A stretch of DNA of 64,000 bases. It comes from Oleiphilus sp. (GTDB taxonomy: Bacteria > Pseudomonadota > Gammaproteobacteria > Pseudomonadales > Oleiphilaceae). The notes under the pieces are model-generated. The model searched no databases, was not told the origin of the DNA, and saw only the letters and a list, made by a program, of their open reading frames with translations. This document shows, piece after piece, positions 7,238 to 17,211 of the stretch. The stretch is taken from NCBI GenBank assembly GCA_006212045.1, contig PZPK01000004.1:1-64000 (forward strand). The letters run 5' to 3'. Position numbers and translations under genes: made by a program. The first letter of the stretch is position 1, and each line of letters opens with the position of its first letter.

Positions 7238-9614
7238 AGCTGGCTACACGGTTTTGGCCGTCTCCTGACTCCCACCTGGCAGAGGTAGAGTCAGCCAGAC
7301 GGTGATCTGATAACCATTCAACAAATGAGTCGGCCGGCATGGGGCGTGCGATCAGATAACCCTGTATCATTTGACAGTTTAGACGCTTGAGAAATTGATA
7401 TTGCCCGGATGTTTCAACCCCTTCAGCAATCAACTCCAGACCGAGCGTCGATGATAAGCCGATCAGGGCAGCCGTAATCACATCCTTGTCGCTATCCTGG
7501 CGCGCATCGGAGATAAAGGATGGATCCATTTTCAAACGATCAATACCGGAATCTCGCAAACCGCCCAGAGAAGAATATCCGGAACCGAAGTCATCGATTG
7601 CCACAAGAACTCCCATACCTTTGAGGAGCTTGAGATTTTCGGCAATCACATCGCTATCAATCAATGTGCTTTCCGTAATTTCCAGCTCAAGCAAGGCCGC
7701 TGGCAGTCCGGTACTGTTCAGAATGGCCTGAACCCTGTCGGCCATATCACCTTGTCGAAGTTGGCGTACAGACATATTCACCGCAACTCGCAAATCTGTG
7801 AACCCCCTATCCTGCCAACGCATTGCATCTTCACAGGCGCGCTTCAGCACCCACTCCCCAACGCCCCTGATCAGACCAGTGTCCTCGAGCGAGGGAACAA
7901 ACTCGGAAGGGCCAATAATGTCTCCGCTACTGAACCAGCGTAAAAGTGCTTCAGCCGAGACGACTCGACCCGATTCCAGATCTACCACCGGCTGATAAAA
8001 CAGCTGAAACTCTCCTTTATCCAGCGCCGATCGCAAATGATTCTCCATTACCAAACGCCGTTGCGCTCTGTGATCCAGCTCTTTGGTGAAAAATTCGAAT
8101 CCCTGACGCCCTTTTTCCTTCGCGAGATACATGGCCGAATCTGCATTTTTCAGTAATCCCTGCGCGTCCTGAGCATCCTCTGGAAAGAGGGTTACCCCCA
8201 TGCTGGTTGAGACATGAATCGACTCTCCTGTAATCAGATAGGTGCCATTGATCGCCTTCAGTAGCTGATCAACGACACGCTCCAGATCTTCTGCGGATTG
8301 GACACGCTCCATTATCACAGTAAATTCGTCGCCGCCCAGCCGGGCCGCTGTATCGGCTTCACGCACCGTACTTTTCAAGCGGTTCGCAACCTGCATAAGA
8401 AGCGCATCGCCTGCCGCATGCCCCATCGCATCATTGATAGCCTTGAACTGATCTAGATCCAGGAAGATCAGTCCAACTTTTTGCTCATTGCGCTTGGCGA
8501 TATAGATGGCATGTTCGAGTCGATCAAGAAACAGCGCACGGTTTGGCAAACCCGTTAACGAATCGTAGCTAGCCAAATAACTGAGCTTTTCTTCCGCTGC
8601 CTTAAGCTCAGATATGTCATAGATCAAACTGGTCATACGCGATTTACCGGCCGTTACTCGCTTCACCTCACCTCGCTGAAGAATATCCTTATAGCCGCCA
8701 TCCGGCAGGCGAACACGTGCTTCGAATTCAAACCGGGAAGCATTCTGATTCGCTTTGTCAAATATCTCCCTGACACGCTGTCGCTCACTTTCGTCCAGAG
8801 CATCCAGAAAACATTCTGTTGACGGGTTGGTTTCCGGGTCAATTCCCAGAATTTCAAAGACACCCCGCGACCAACGATGCAAATTTTTGCGCGAATCCCA
8901 ATCCCATGTCCCAAAGCGCGCAATCGATTGCACATTCTCAATCACTTCCGCCAGATAAGCGGCCTGCTGAGCTGGCTTGGCAATATTTTTATCCACAATC
9001 CACGAGGTCGCACCAACAGAACCAAATACAAACAGCGCAATCAGGGTAAACACAAACTGCTCTTTTTCAGCGCGCTGGATCTGCAAACGCGACAACTGTA
9101 AGGTACGCCGCTCAGCCAGCATATTGGTAATTCTTTTCAGCAAGGCAATGGGTTGGTCTTGGAGACCCGATAGAAAATCAATCGGAACCTGAGTGAAACC
9201 TTCATCAGAATCATTCTGTCGCTGCACCGACCTCCGCAAGACTCTTCCCATCTCAAGGTGCAAAGTCTGGAGGTCGTCCACCAGAACTGACAGCAGAGGG
9301 TCGCTGCTAGTCGCTTCAGCCAATGCGCGGATGCCCAAGTGTGTGAGTTTTTCAGTACGATAAAACGCGCTCAGAAACTGATGGTAGCGACGGGGTTCAT
9401 CTCCTCTCAGCAACACATTTTTCCATTCGTTGAGCTGGTTCTGAAACAGGCCTTTTACCTCGTGACTCTGCTCCAGCATGGCATTGGATTTCAGAAGCAG
9501 ATCTTCTTCAGATTCAATCGAGTCCCTGTAAAAGTTGATGATATAGCCGCAAACTCCTAACCACATCATCAGGGTCAAGACGATGAGTAACAGGAGCTTC
9601 AAACGAACGTTCAT
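7236..9614 (-). CDS. membrane PAS-GGDEF-EAL cyclic-di-GMP enzyme
   Basis: I place the start at the ATG at 9614 (792 aa), because the N-terminal hydrophobic helix begins there; the ORF-track start adds 22 non-hydrophobic residues. Order: TM1 (about 5-27), a helical periplasmic sensor segment, TM2 (about 190-210), a PAS domain (about 230-345), GGDEF (about 350-515) and EAL (about 525-770). The GGDEF active site is intact (RLGGDEF) and is preceded by an inhibitory RxxD site (READ). The EAL domain keeps EALLRW, NMS, EITES, DDFGSGYSS and AEGVET, so both synthesis and hydrolysis of cyclic-di-GMP are possible. It is convergent with a PilZ gene and divergent from the DUF2452 gene. Confidence 0.9.
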   Translation of the reverse strand: MNVRLKLLLLIVLTLMMWLGVCGYIINFYRDSIESEEDLLLKSNAMLEQSHEVKGLFQNQLNEWKNVLLRGDEPRRYHQFLSAFYRTEKLTHLGIRALAEATSSDPLLSVLVDDLQTLHLEMGRVLRRSVQRQNDSDEGFTQVPIDFLSGLQDQPIALLKRITNMLAERRTLQLSRLQIQRAEKEQFVFTLIALFVFGSVGATSWIVDKNIAKPAQQAAYLAEVIENVQSIARFGTWDWDSRKNLHRWSRGVFEILGIDPETNPSTECFLDALDESERQRVREIFDKANQNASRFEFEARVRLPDGGYKDILQRGEVKRVTAGKSRMTSLIYDISELKAAEEKLSYLASYDSLTGLPNRALFLDRLEHAIYIAKRNEQKVGLIFLDLDQFKAINDAMGHAAGDALLMQVANRLKSTVREADTAARLGGDEFTVIMERVQSAEDLERVVDQLLKAINGTYLITGESIHVSTSMGVTLFPEDAQDAQGLLKNADSAMYLAKEKGRQGFEFFTKELDHRAQRRLVMENHLRSALDKGEFQLFYQPVVDLESGRVVSAEALLRWFSSGDIIGPSEFVPSLEDTGLIRGVGEWVLKRACEDAMRWQDRGFTDLRVAVNMSVRQLRQGDMADRVQAILNSTGLPAALLELEITESTLIDSDVIAENLKLLKGMGVLVAIDDFGSGYSSLGGLRDSGIDRLKMDPSFISDARQDSDKDVITAALIGLSSTLGLELIAEGVETSGQYQFLKRLNCQMIQGYLIARPMPADSFVEWLSDHRLADSTSARWESGDGQNRVAS

Positions 9615-10077
9615 TGACACATCCGCCCGAAAGCTGAAGTGCCAATCCACTTCATGGCAGCTCGGTTCAAAGCCCGCCAAATCGCCTTGCCGACCCGTAA
9701 ATTTCGCGTCATCCGCGGCAGGCAGTTGTTGAAAAGCAACTCATTTGGGCATGCGAGCAAACGGGAGAAGTAAACTGTTTTCTTCCCTTGCACGTATGGA
9801 CTGTTGGTGACTACAGGCTTCTGTGCAACCGGATAACTGAGACATGACGCCATAAAAGAACCTCTTATCTGGCTCATACCAGCGCTGCAGTACAAGCATT
9901 GCCCGGCAGCGTTCAATCAGAAATATCATTGAGGCGCTCATGCTGTGGCCTGAACCTAAAGAGACAGGCTTCGGACGACACAGCATCACAGGGTGTATTA
10001 AAGGTAGGCGTCCGCAAGAGAAAATTCAAACCCCGTTCGAACACCTCTTCGACAACGCAGCAACCACAAGAGAAACA
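9615..10077. other. intergenic region between divergent GGDEF-EAL and DUF2452 genes
   Basis: The ORF track lists several overlapping frames here, but none shows a recognisable domain or convincing codon bias, and they overlap each other on both strands. It should hold the divergent promoters. I see no strong hairpin or repeat apart from a small AGTTG/CAACT stem near 9725-9745. Confidence 0.35.
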
Positions 10078-10716
10078 ATGTTCATGCAACAGAGCAAAGC
10101 AAATGACACTCCCAAGGGGATTGCGGCGAACCCTCAGGGGAAAGGGCGAGTGCCAGTGCTGGACTCCCTGAATGAATTCAGGGCACCCCGGACAAGCGCC
10201 AATCAAAACCCGGTCAGCACTGTCGAGGCACTCAGCGCCTATCTTGTTTCGCGCATTGTGTTATGCGCCTCATTCCGGTTTCGCGTCAACCCTGGGCGCA
10301 GTTACTATCTCTATTCGAAGCACCACCAACTCAGACTCAGTCTGATTGCTCCGGAAGAGTGGGGAACTCAAGACTTTGGCGAACCTTTGGGAAAGTGTTT
10401 TATGCGCAAGGACAATACCTGGCAAATAGAATTGGCATCCAGCCCCGAGGTGTTTGACATACTCCGGGAGACCTTAAAGCGCGAACGCACCCGCCTGCTG
10501 AAAGACCTTACTCCCGATGCCACTCTGGATAGCACTTTGCCGGATTACGATGTACGCCTGCCATTCAATCGCAGAGTATTGGCCAATGGTCTCGCCCAGA
10601 CCACGCGTGCCGCGCTAAAACGCGATGTGAAACGGCCTCTTTCCGAAATGTTTAAGCAAGCCGCTTTGACGTCCGGAGACAACAGCTTACTGTCTCTGGC
10701 TGCGTATCTTGAATAA
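10078..10716 (+). CDS. DUF2452 family protein
   Basis: From the ATG at 10078 this is a 212-residue protein. The ORF-track start at 9940 adds 46 residues without family character. The NPQGKG motif, followed by a short linker and PVLD, is the start of the DUF2452 domain, and the SLIAPEEWG block in the middle is another family hallmark. No enzymatic residues are known for the family. The C-terminus is basic and helical. It precedes a response-regulator gene by about 135 bp on the same strand, but there is no evidence of a shared operon. The family call is moderately secure and the function is unknown. Confidence 0.65.
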   Translation: MFMQQSKANDTPKGIAANPQGKGRVPVLDSLNEFRAPRTSANQNPVSTVEALSAYLVSRIVLCASFRFRVNPGRSYYLYSKHHQLRLSLIAPEEWGTQDFGEPLGKCFMRKDNTWQIELASSPEVFDILRETLKRERTRLLKDLTPDATLDSTLPDYDVRLPFNRRVLANGLAQTTRAALKRDVKRPLSEMFKQAALTSGDNSLLSLAAYLE

Positions 10717-10851
10717 CGCCTTCGGTAACGACTGGCACACAGAATACACTCGCCCTCAAGATTCGACTTTTTGCCAATCACTCCTAAACTTCCCTTCAGA
10801 GAATAAACCATTTCGCGATTTCGTAGTACGCAGCGACCCAAGGCGAGCATT

Positions 10852-13062
10852 GTGACCGAAGACGAACTGAACTTTGCGGAAGAAAGCGTCTCTGAACCCC
10901 GAAAACCCAAGCCACGCGAGTGGCTCGTTCTGATCGTAGATGATGAACGGGACGTGCATGAATCTACGGTACTGGCTCTCGGAAGGGAAAAGGTATGCGG
11001 CAGGGAGCTAAGATTTTTCCATGCCTATTCATCGACGGAAGCCCGGGAAATCCTTTCGGCAAAACGTGATTTCGCCATTATCCTGCTGGACGTGGTCATG
11101 GAGAACGAACATGCAGGACTGGACCTGGTCAAACATATTCGTGACGACCTCAAAATCCTCGACTCTCGCATCATTCTGCGTACAGGGCAACCCGGCTATG
11201 CCCCGGAACTTGATACCATCACGCGCTACGAAATCAATGACTACAAATCAAAATCGGAACTTACGCGCAACAAACTGTTCACAACCCTGACGGCAGCAAT
11301 TCGTTCCTACGCACAGGTGCGGGCGCTGGAACTGAGCAAACGCGGACTGGAAACCATCATCAAAGCCTCCAAAGAGCTACTGTATCTGCGGGGATATCAA
11401 GAGTTTGCCAGTGGTGTAATCACACAGATTGCGGCGCTTTTGCACCTGCCCGAGGAAGGTTTGGTGTTAGTCAAACGATTAGAAGCGCTGGATGACAGCG
11501 CCGCTGGCCTTCAGATTATTGCCGCAGCCGGGCGTTATAGCCATCTGATCATGAAACCGCTTTCAACGCTAAAGGACGAACTTTCAATTGCAGCGCTTGA
11601 GCAGGCTGCAGAACAAAAACAGAATATTCTTCTGGACGAAGAAACCTGCCTCTATTTCGATACACCGGACGGGACAGAGATGATTGTCTATCTCGCTGCA
11701 GGCATCGAAAAAAGCCGGGAAGAAATGCAATTGATAGAGTTGTTTTCGACTAACATTGCCGCCTGCATCGACAATATCACTTTGCTTGAACAACGACACG
11801 AGTATGCCTATCAGGATCAATTGTTAGGCATTCCCAACCGCCTTTCTTTTTTACAGGCGATTGACCACCATTTGCAGTGTCACAGCCCCAGTCTGCAGAT
11901 CGTGCTGATTGATATCGACCAGTTCGGAGCGCTCAACGATACCATCGGTACCGAGAACGGGGATCTTCTGCTGCAGGAGATCTCCTACCGACTAAGAAAC
12001 AAACATCCGCATCAACTGGTTGCACGCATTTCAGGTGATACCTTTGCATTGCTGGGCCCCTGCCAGACTCTCTCCCCGGAAAAGGTCAAAGCGGTTTTTT
12101 CTAAGCCCTTCGAAATTTCCGGCACGTCGCACACGCTGAGTGCCACTCAGGGTCGTGTGGTACTCGACAACCAGAAATCTGCAACGGAGGTACTGGCTCA
12201 GGCCAATGTCGCCCTCAAACGAGCCAAACAAACTTTGCGAGGAGGCTTTCAGGATTTTCACACTGACATGCTCAAGGAAACCGAAAGCCGGGTGCACCTT
12301 TTGCAGAACCTTAGACAGGCATTTGATCAGGAACGACTGTTCATGGCTTACCAGCCCAAAATTGAGCTGGCGACAGGCAAGCTGATCGGGTTTGAAGCAC
12401 TGATGCGCTGGAAGGCCGACACGGGCGGTTATGTGGCGCCATTGGAATTCATCCCGATTGCAGAAACATCCGGTTTAATCGTACCACTTGGAGAGTGGGC
12501 CCTGCGCGCTTCCCTGGTTAAAATTCGACAAATGCGAAAACGCTTTGGTAGCGATCTGACAATGGCCGTTAATGTGTCGATGGTGCAATTCGCGCAACCG
12601 GAATTTCTCTCCATGGTCGACGCAGCATTGGCGTTCGCCGAGGCAGAACCGGAAAGCCTTGAACTCGAGATCACTGAGTCGTTCGCCATGCATGATTTTG
12701 AAACGGTATGTGAATTAATCAACGACATTCATGCAAGGGGTATTCGCATTGCGATTGACGACTTTGGAACTGGCTTTTCCTCCCTTTCTTACCTGGAAAA
12801 ACTGCGTGTCCATAGCCTTAAAATAGATAAAACCTTTGTCGACCGGATCAATGAGAACGATCTGGACACCCGCATACCGGAAACCATTCTTCGCCTGGGG
12901 CACAGCCTTGGTCTCTCTGTTGTTGCCGAAGGTATCGAAACACAGTTTCAGGCAGACTGGCTAAAAAGCAACCAATGCGACTTCGGTCAAGGCTACCTGT
13001 TTGCCAAGCCGCTTTCGGCGGTCGAACTGGAACAATGGACCCGCAGCTATGCTTCCGATTAA
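10852..13062 (+). CDS. response regulator with DUF3369, degenerate GGDEF and EAL output
   Basis: The 736-residue protein starts at GTG. Order: receiver domain (about 24-150) with acidic pair Asp30/Asp31, phospho-acceptor Asp80 and the switch Thr in RTGQP; DUF3369 (about 155-320); a GGDEF-like domain (about 325-460); and EAL (about 470-720). The GGDEF site reads SGDTF and has no RxxD site upstream, so it cannot be expected to make cyclic-di-GMP. The EAL part keeps EALMRW, NVS, EITES, DDFGTGFSS, the catalytic-region KIDK and AEGIET, and should hydrolyse it. The likely role is phosphorylation-controlled cyclic-di-GMP breakdown. A binding-protein lipoprotein and a kinase follow on the same strand, very closely spaced. 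Confidence 0.9.
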   Translation: MTEDELNFAEESVSEPRKPKPREWLVLIVDDERDVHESTVLALGREKVCGRELRFFHAYSSTEAREILSAKRDFAIILLDVVMENEHAGLDLVKHIRDDLKILDSRIILRTGQPGYAPELDTITRYEINDYKSKSELTRNKLFTTLTAAIRSYAQVRALELSKRGLETIIKASKELLYLRGYQEFASGVITQIAALLHLPEEGLVLVKRLEALDDSAAGLQIIAAAGRYSHLIMKPLSTLKDELSIAALEQAAEQKQNILLDEETCLYFDTPDGTEMIVYLAAGIEKSREEMQLIELFSTNIAACIDNITLLEQRHEYAYQDQLLGIPNRLSFLQAIDHHLQCHSPSLQIVLIDIDQFGALNDTIGTENGDLLLQEISYRLRNKHPHQLVARISGDTFALLGPCQTLSPEKVKAVFSKPFEISGTSHTLSATQGRVVLDNQKSATEVLAQANVALKRAKQTLRGGFQDFHTDMLKETESRVHLLQNLRQAFDQERLFMAYQPKIELATGKLIGFEALMRWKADTGGYVAPLEFIPIAETSGLIVPLGEWALRASLVKIRQMRKRFGSDLTMAVNVSMVQFAQPEFLSMVDAALAFAEAEPESLELEITESFAMHDFETVCELINDIHARGIRIAIDDFGTGFSSLSYLEKLRVHSLKIDKTFVDRINENDLDTRIPETILRLGHSLGLSVVAEGIETQFQADWLKSNQCDFGQGYLFAKPLSAVELEQWTRSYASD

Positions 13063-13113
13063 CACATACCATCCACTGTGGACCGATACCACCATCAGCA
13101 AAAGGTAGTAAGC

Positions 13114-14256
13114 ATGCCGTTGTTCAGACAACAAACAACCTCCCTCCGTCATATCGTGCTGTACACTTCCCTGTTGGCGATGACGGGCTTGCTTGCGGCA
13201 TGTGGGGAAACCAGTCCGTGGAAATTCGGTTTTGTGGGCGGGCTTTCAGGCAGTATTTCAGATCTGGGAGGACCTTCGAGAAACGCAATGCTGCTGGCAA
13301 TCGAGGAAGCCAATGCCTCGGGAGGCATTGATGGGCGTCAGATTACTGCCCTCGTCAAGGATGATCAACAACACCCCGAACATGCAGTGGCCGCGGTCAG
13401 GGAACTGATCAAGGAGCAGGTCGATGTCATTATCGGGCCCGTCACCAGTGCAATGGCGAAACAGGTAGTGCCCCTGGCGAATATCCACCGCAAGCTGATG
13501 GTAGGCACCACTGTCACCACAAATGAACTCAGTGACCTGGACGACTATTTTATCCGTACAATATCGCCAACGAGCAAAAATGTTTCAAAGATTGCCCGGT
13601 TCCTGTATCGGGAAAAAAGCTTGCGCCGGTATGCCGGCCTTTATGATTTAAGAAACAAATCTTTTACCCAAAGCTGGATCGAAGACTTTGACCAGCAGTT
13701 TACAGAACTTGGAGGCCAGTCTACACAGCTGCTGACCTTCGCATCTGGAAATCAACAGGCCCTCGTCAGTCTGGCAGAACAGCTCCTGGAGAACGACCCG
13801 GACCTGATTGTCCTGGTTACCAATGCGCTTGATGCGGCACTGTTGTCCAAGCTAATCAGATCACTCAATAAACGGGTCGTAATTGCAACATCCGAGTGGG
13901 CAGGCACCGAACGACTAATTCAACTTGGCGGAAAACATGTCGAGAACATTATTCTACCGCAGTTTATTGACCGCGAAAGCAAGCAACCGTCCTATCTGAA
14001 ATTTCGCGCCAACTACAAGCGCCGCTTTAATTCCGAACCGGGATTCCCGGGCTTCATTGCTTACAACGCCACCAATGTGGTGGTCGAAGCGCTAAGGGAA
14101 AATCCGGCAGCTGAGGAGCTCAAAAAAACCATACTTTCCCGAAAGCGTTTCCCTGGCCTGCAAGGTGACATCCTGATAAACGAGTATGGAGATGGCAGAA
14201 CCGAAATGTATATCTGCCAAGTGATTAATGGTCATATCATCGTGGTAAGCCGCTGA
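13114..14256 (+). CDS. periplasmic-binding-protein-type lipoprotein (Peripla_BP_6/Leu-Ile-Val family)
   Basis: I chose the ATG at 13114 over the upstream GTG (13078) because AAAGG lies just before it and the signal peptide then begins properly; the product is 380 aa. The signal ends in a lipobox (LLAAC, Cys30), so the protein is membrane-tethered. The mature part follows the branched-chain amino-acid/amide binding fold, including the motifs GGLSGSISDLGGPSRNA and VIIGPVTSAMA. No ABC permease or ATPase gene is nearby. It sits between an EAL response regulator and a sensor kinase, whose start overlaps its stop (TGATG), so it may serve as the ligand-sensing subunit of a signalling system rather than in transport. 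Confidence 0.85.
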   Translation: MPLFRQQTTSLRHIVLYTSLLAMTGLLAACGETSPWKFGFVGGLSGSISDLGGPSRNAMLLAIEEANASGGIDGRQITALVKDDQQHPEHAVAAVRELIKEQVDVIIGPVTSAMAKQVVPLANIHRKLMVGTTVTTNELSDLDDYFIRTISPTSKNVSKIARFLYREKSLRRYAGLYDLRNKSFTQSWIEDFDQQFTELGGQSTQLLTFASGNQQALVSLAEQLLENDPDLIVLVTNALDAALLSKLIRSLNKRVVIATSEWAGTERLIQLGGKHVENIILPQFIDRESKQPSYLKFRANYKRRFNSEPGFPGFIAYNATNVVVEALRENPAAEELKKTILSRKRFPGLQGDILINEYGDGRTEMYICQVINGHIIVVSR

Positions 14257-16607
14257 TGGCGAGCAAACAAACGCTACGCCGTGAACTGCTCAAGCAACTG
14301 GGGCTGGTCGCAACAATACCGGCCCTGGTGACCTCCCTGTTTTTGTTATGGGGGCTTTATCCGCAGTTAAGCAAAAATATTTATGAAGAGCAGCAATCGA
14401 TCGCCCAGCTTGTCGCTCTGGAAACCAGAGAACGCATTATTGCCTCCGAAGAGCAGGTTCAACTGCTGTTGGAAATGGCTCGCTTATCGGGAAAAGACTA
14501 CCTCCGATCATTAATGGCCCGTTTCACTGAAAAGAACAACTACTTCGATACGCTTTACATCCTGGATGAATTCGGAAGCATTGAGTACATTACAATTCGT
14601 GGATTTACGGAGTTTTCCGGAAATGAGCTCTATCAGGGCATAGACATGTCCAAGTCCTCATTGTTTGTAGAACATGACCATCAGCTCGAATCTACCTGGT
14701 CCAGCGTTTTCCTGTCCGTTGTCACGGGGCGCCCATCCATCGCCTATATGGTCCATGCCGGCACTCAATACCTGGTGGCCGAACTCGCCATTGACCGGCT
14801 TCCCAAACTTAGTGAAGAGCTGATGCAGCATGACATCCTGCTGGTACTGTTCGACCAACATTCCCAAATTATTGCTCACCCGAGCTCCGGGGTCAGCCAG
14901 CAACTCGTCAACATGAGCCGTCTCCCTTTATTGCGAGAGGCTGTCGCCGGGGGAAAAGAGATTATTTTTGGCGAGTTTAATATGGATCAGCAAACTTACG
15001 TTGGCACGATGGTCAGTGTAGACAATCCCCCCTGGCACATTCTGGTTGCGGAAAACAAGGACAACCTGCTGGCCCCGCTTTATAACGCATTACAAACATG
15101 GCTAATCGCCATGCTGATTATTTTCGTCATTAGCCTGATGATTGCTGAGCGCAGAGCCCGAAACCTGATCGAGCGGATAGATATTCTGAATGATCATGCC
15201 CGCGACATTACTCGCGGCTACTATGACCGCACCTACGACAAGCAGGATATCGTCGAGTTCAAAGAGTTATCGGGTAATCTGGTCAAAATGGCCAAAGCGA
15301 TCTCTGACCGTGAACGTGAATTGAAGATGCAGGAACAGCAGTTACGCAACACGCTCGAAAGTGCGCCCAACATCGCCATTCAGTGGTATGACGAAAATGG
15401 CAAGGTCTTCTACTGGAATCCGGCCTCTGAACATATCTTTGGCATCGGCCAGCATGAGGCTTCCGAGGTCAGTATCAACCTTCTGATGTTTCCTCCTGCC
15501 GCAGCTGCAGACTTTGTAAAAATCCTGAAAAGGGTTGCTCAAAAACATGTCAGCAGTGAAGAGTTTGAGCTTCCCTTCACACACAAATCCGGCGACAAGG
15601 GTTTTGTGCATGGTACCGTTTTCAGTGTTCCTTCCGGACAGGGGGAGGACTTATGTGTTTGCATGATGACAGACGTGACAAAACAGCGTCAGGCCGAAGC
15701 CAGCATCCTGAAACTGAATCAGGATCTGGAATCCCGTGTCGAAGAACGCACGCAGGAACTCAAGCACAGCAATCAGGAGTTGGAGGAAACGATTGCCACG
15801 CTCAACCGAACCATGAACCAGCTGGTGCATTCCGAGAAACTGGCGGCACTGGGCAGCCTGGTCGCAGGCGTTTCGCATGAGCTCAACACGCCGATAGGCA
15901 ATGCCCTGATGGCTTCCTCCAGCCTGCGAGACTTTACACTGGAGATCCAGGCTCAGTTGCAGCAAGGCAATATGAAAAAATCATCACTGGAACGCTTCCT
16001 CGAAGATACCATCGCCGCCAGTGGTATCACGGAACGCAACCTTGAGAAAGCCTCGGAATTAATCACGAGTTTCAAGCAAGTGGCGACAGATCAAAGCAGC
16101 TCTCAACGACGCGAGTTCTCATTGCAGCATCTGACCGAGGAAATCCTACTGACACTGCACCCGCAAACCAAGAAGGTACCGGTGGAGATCGAAACAGAAA
16201 TTCCGGAAGACATTGTGCTGGATAGCTACCCGGGGCCCTTGGGGCAAATCCTGAACAACCTGGTGCTTAACGCGATTGTGCACGCCTTCCCTGATGAACA
16301 GCCCGGCACCATTCGTATTAGTGGCACCAATTTCGGAGGCATGGTCAGTATCTTCGTCAGGGACGATGGCGTCGGAATCGAAAAATCTGCCATCAAACGC
16401 CTGTTTGACCCCTTCTATACCACACGACTTGGACAGGGAGGCTGCGGGCTGGGTTTGCATATCGTCCATAACCTGGCGACAGATGTACTCGGCGGCTCAA
16501 TCAAAGTCAGCTCACTTCCGGGAGAAGGAACCACTTTTACGCTGACCATTCCGGAGTCTGCCCCGATAGGGCCGGTGCAAACCAATGAATCACAGAAATC
16601 CGGTTAG
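14256..16607 (+). CDS. membrane sensor histidine kinase with dCache, PAS and HisKA domains
   Basis: The 783-residue kinase has TM1 (about 12-34), a periplasmic dCache-like sensor (about 35-275), TM2 (about 283-303), a HAMP-like linker, a PAS domain (about 365-485), a coiled coil, HisKA and the ATPase domain. The phospho-acceptor is His541 in GVSHELNTP. The ATPase keeps the N box (NNLVLNAIVHAF), G1 (DDGVGI) and G2 (GQGGCGLGLHIV). The start overlaps the stop of the binding-protein gene by one base, so translation is probably coupled. The obvious partner is the EAL response regulator two genes upstream. This HisKA type is often seen with DUF3369 regulators; specificity here is inferred from position. 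Confidence 0.9.
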   Translation: MASKQTLRRELLKQLGLVATIPALVTSLFLLWGLYPQLSKNIYEEQQSIAQLVALETRERIIASEEQVQLLLEMARLSGKDYLRSLMARFTEKNNYFDTLYILDEFGSIEYITIRGFTEFSGNELYQGIDMSKSSLFVEHDHQLESTWSSVFLSVVTGRPSIAYMVHAGTQYLVAELAIDRLPKLSEELMQHDILLVLFDQHSQIIAHPSSGVSQQLVNMSRLPLLREAVAGGKEIIFGEFNMDQQTYVGTMVSVDNPPWHILVAENKDNLLAPLYNALQTWLIAMLIIFVISLMIAERRARNLIERIDILNDHARDITRGYYDRTYDKQDIVEFKELSGNLVKMAKAISDRERELKMQEQQLRNTLESAPNIAIQWYDENGKVFYWNPASEHIFGIGQHEASEVSINLLMFPPAAAADFVKILKRVAQKHVSSEEFELPFTHKSGDKGFVHGTVFSVPSGQGEDLCVCMMTDVTKQRQAEASILKLNQDLESRVEERTQELKHSNQELEETIATLNRTMNQLVHSEKLAALGSLVAGVSHELNTPIGNALMASSSLRDFTLEIQAQLQQGNMKKSSLERFLEDTIAASGITERNLEKASELITSFKQVATDQSSSQRREFSLQHLTEEILLTLHPQTKKVPVEIETEIPEDIVLDSYPGPLGQILNNLVLNAIVHAFPDEQPGTIRISGTNFGGMVSIFVRDDGVGIEKSAIKRLFDPFYTTRLGQGGCGLGLHIVHNLATDVLGGSIKVSSLPGEGTTFTLTIPESAPIGPVQTNESQKSG

Positions 16608-16802
16608 CCTTACCGGATTCGAATGCAAACAAACTTAACCAGCCCAAATGACTCAGGCCAGAACCTTCCCGATGGGGAAAAATAACCAGGTGCGAACATC
16701 TCGGCAACGCTCTCCGAGTAGACTGCTGCTGTGACGCAGGTACGCGCAATCGTCATAATTTGGGCTAGGCTATAGATACCTTTGTTTTTTCAGGACCGGC
16801 AT

Positions 16803-17084
16803 ATGCAGGTATCTCGAAAATCGAACAGGCGCAAATTGCGCTATCAGGTGCCGCGGTCAGATTTTGATCACTTCATTGAAGGACTGGAATGGCAACTGGA
16901 GCAGTCCGGGAACTGTTTAGAAACACTGTATGACGTGATTGCCATGCAATTGCAGTCATTTGAATCCCCCCGTGCGCAGCAAGAGTTTGCAACGCGAATA
17001 CGCCATTGGCTGCAAAATACCGGCTGGCTCGGCTGGTTAAAGGAAACTGACCAGGCACAGCCCTTTTTGTCGCTCCTTTTCTAA
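16803..17084 (+). CDS. small hypothetical protein
   Basis: From the ATG at 16803 (AGGACC just upstream) this gives 93 residues; the track begins at an upstream TTG. The N-terminus is strongly basic (SRKSNRRKLRY) and the rest is amphipathic helix ending in an aromatic stretch with GWLGWL. I recognise no family. It lies alone between the sensor kinase and the crotonase gene. It could be a small DNA- or membrane-associated protein, or a chance frame; the composition favours a real gene. Confidence 0.45.
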   Translation: MQVSRKSNRRKLRYQVPRSDFDHFIEGLEWQLEQSGNCLETLYDVIAMQLQSFESPRAQQEFATRIRHWLQNTGWLGWLKETDQAQPFLSLLF

Positions 17085-17211
17085 GTGACTTCAGATCCCG
17101 TCGGGCAGTATCAGACAAGCGCCCAGGCATGCCCACCTTGTCAATTCTGAGTGCTGCCGTTTAACATGCTGCTTCCAGGAAATACCCATCATCACTAATA
17201 AGGAGTAAGAC

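Noticed and set aside
9611-9989. Two overlapping minus-strand ORFs (101 and 82 aa) upstream of the GGDEF-EAL gene
   Set aside because: They overlap each other and a plus-strand frame, show no domain or ribosome site, and lie where divergent promoters are expected.
9940-10077. N-terminal extension of the DUF2452 ORF
   Set aside because: The family similarity begins after 10078 and the extension has low-complexity, non-family residues.
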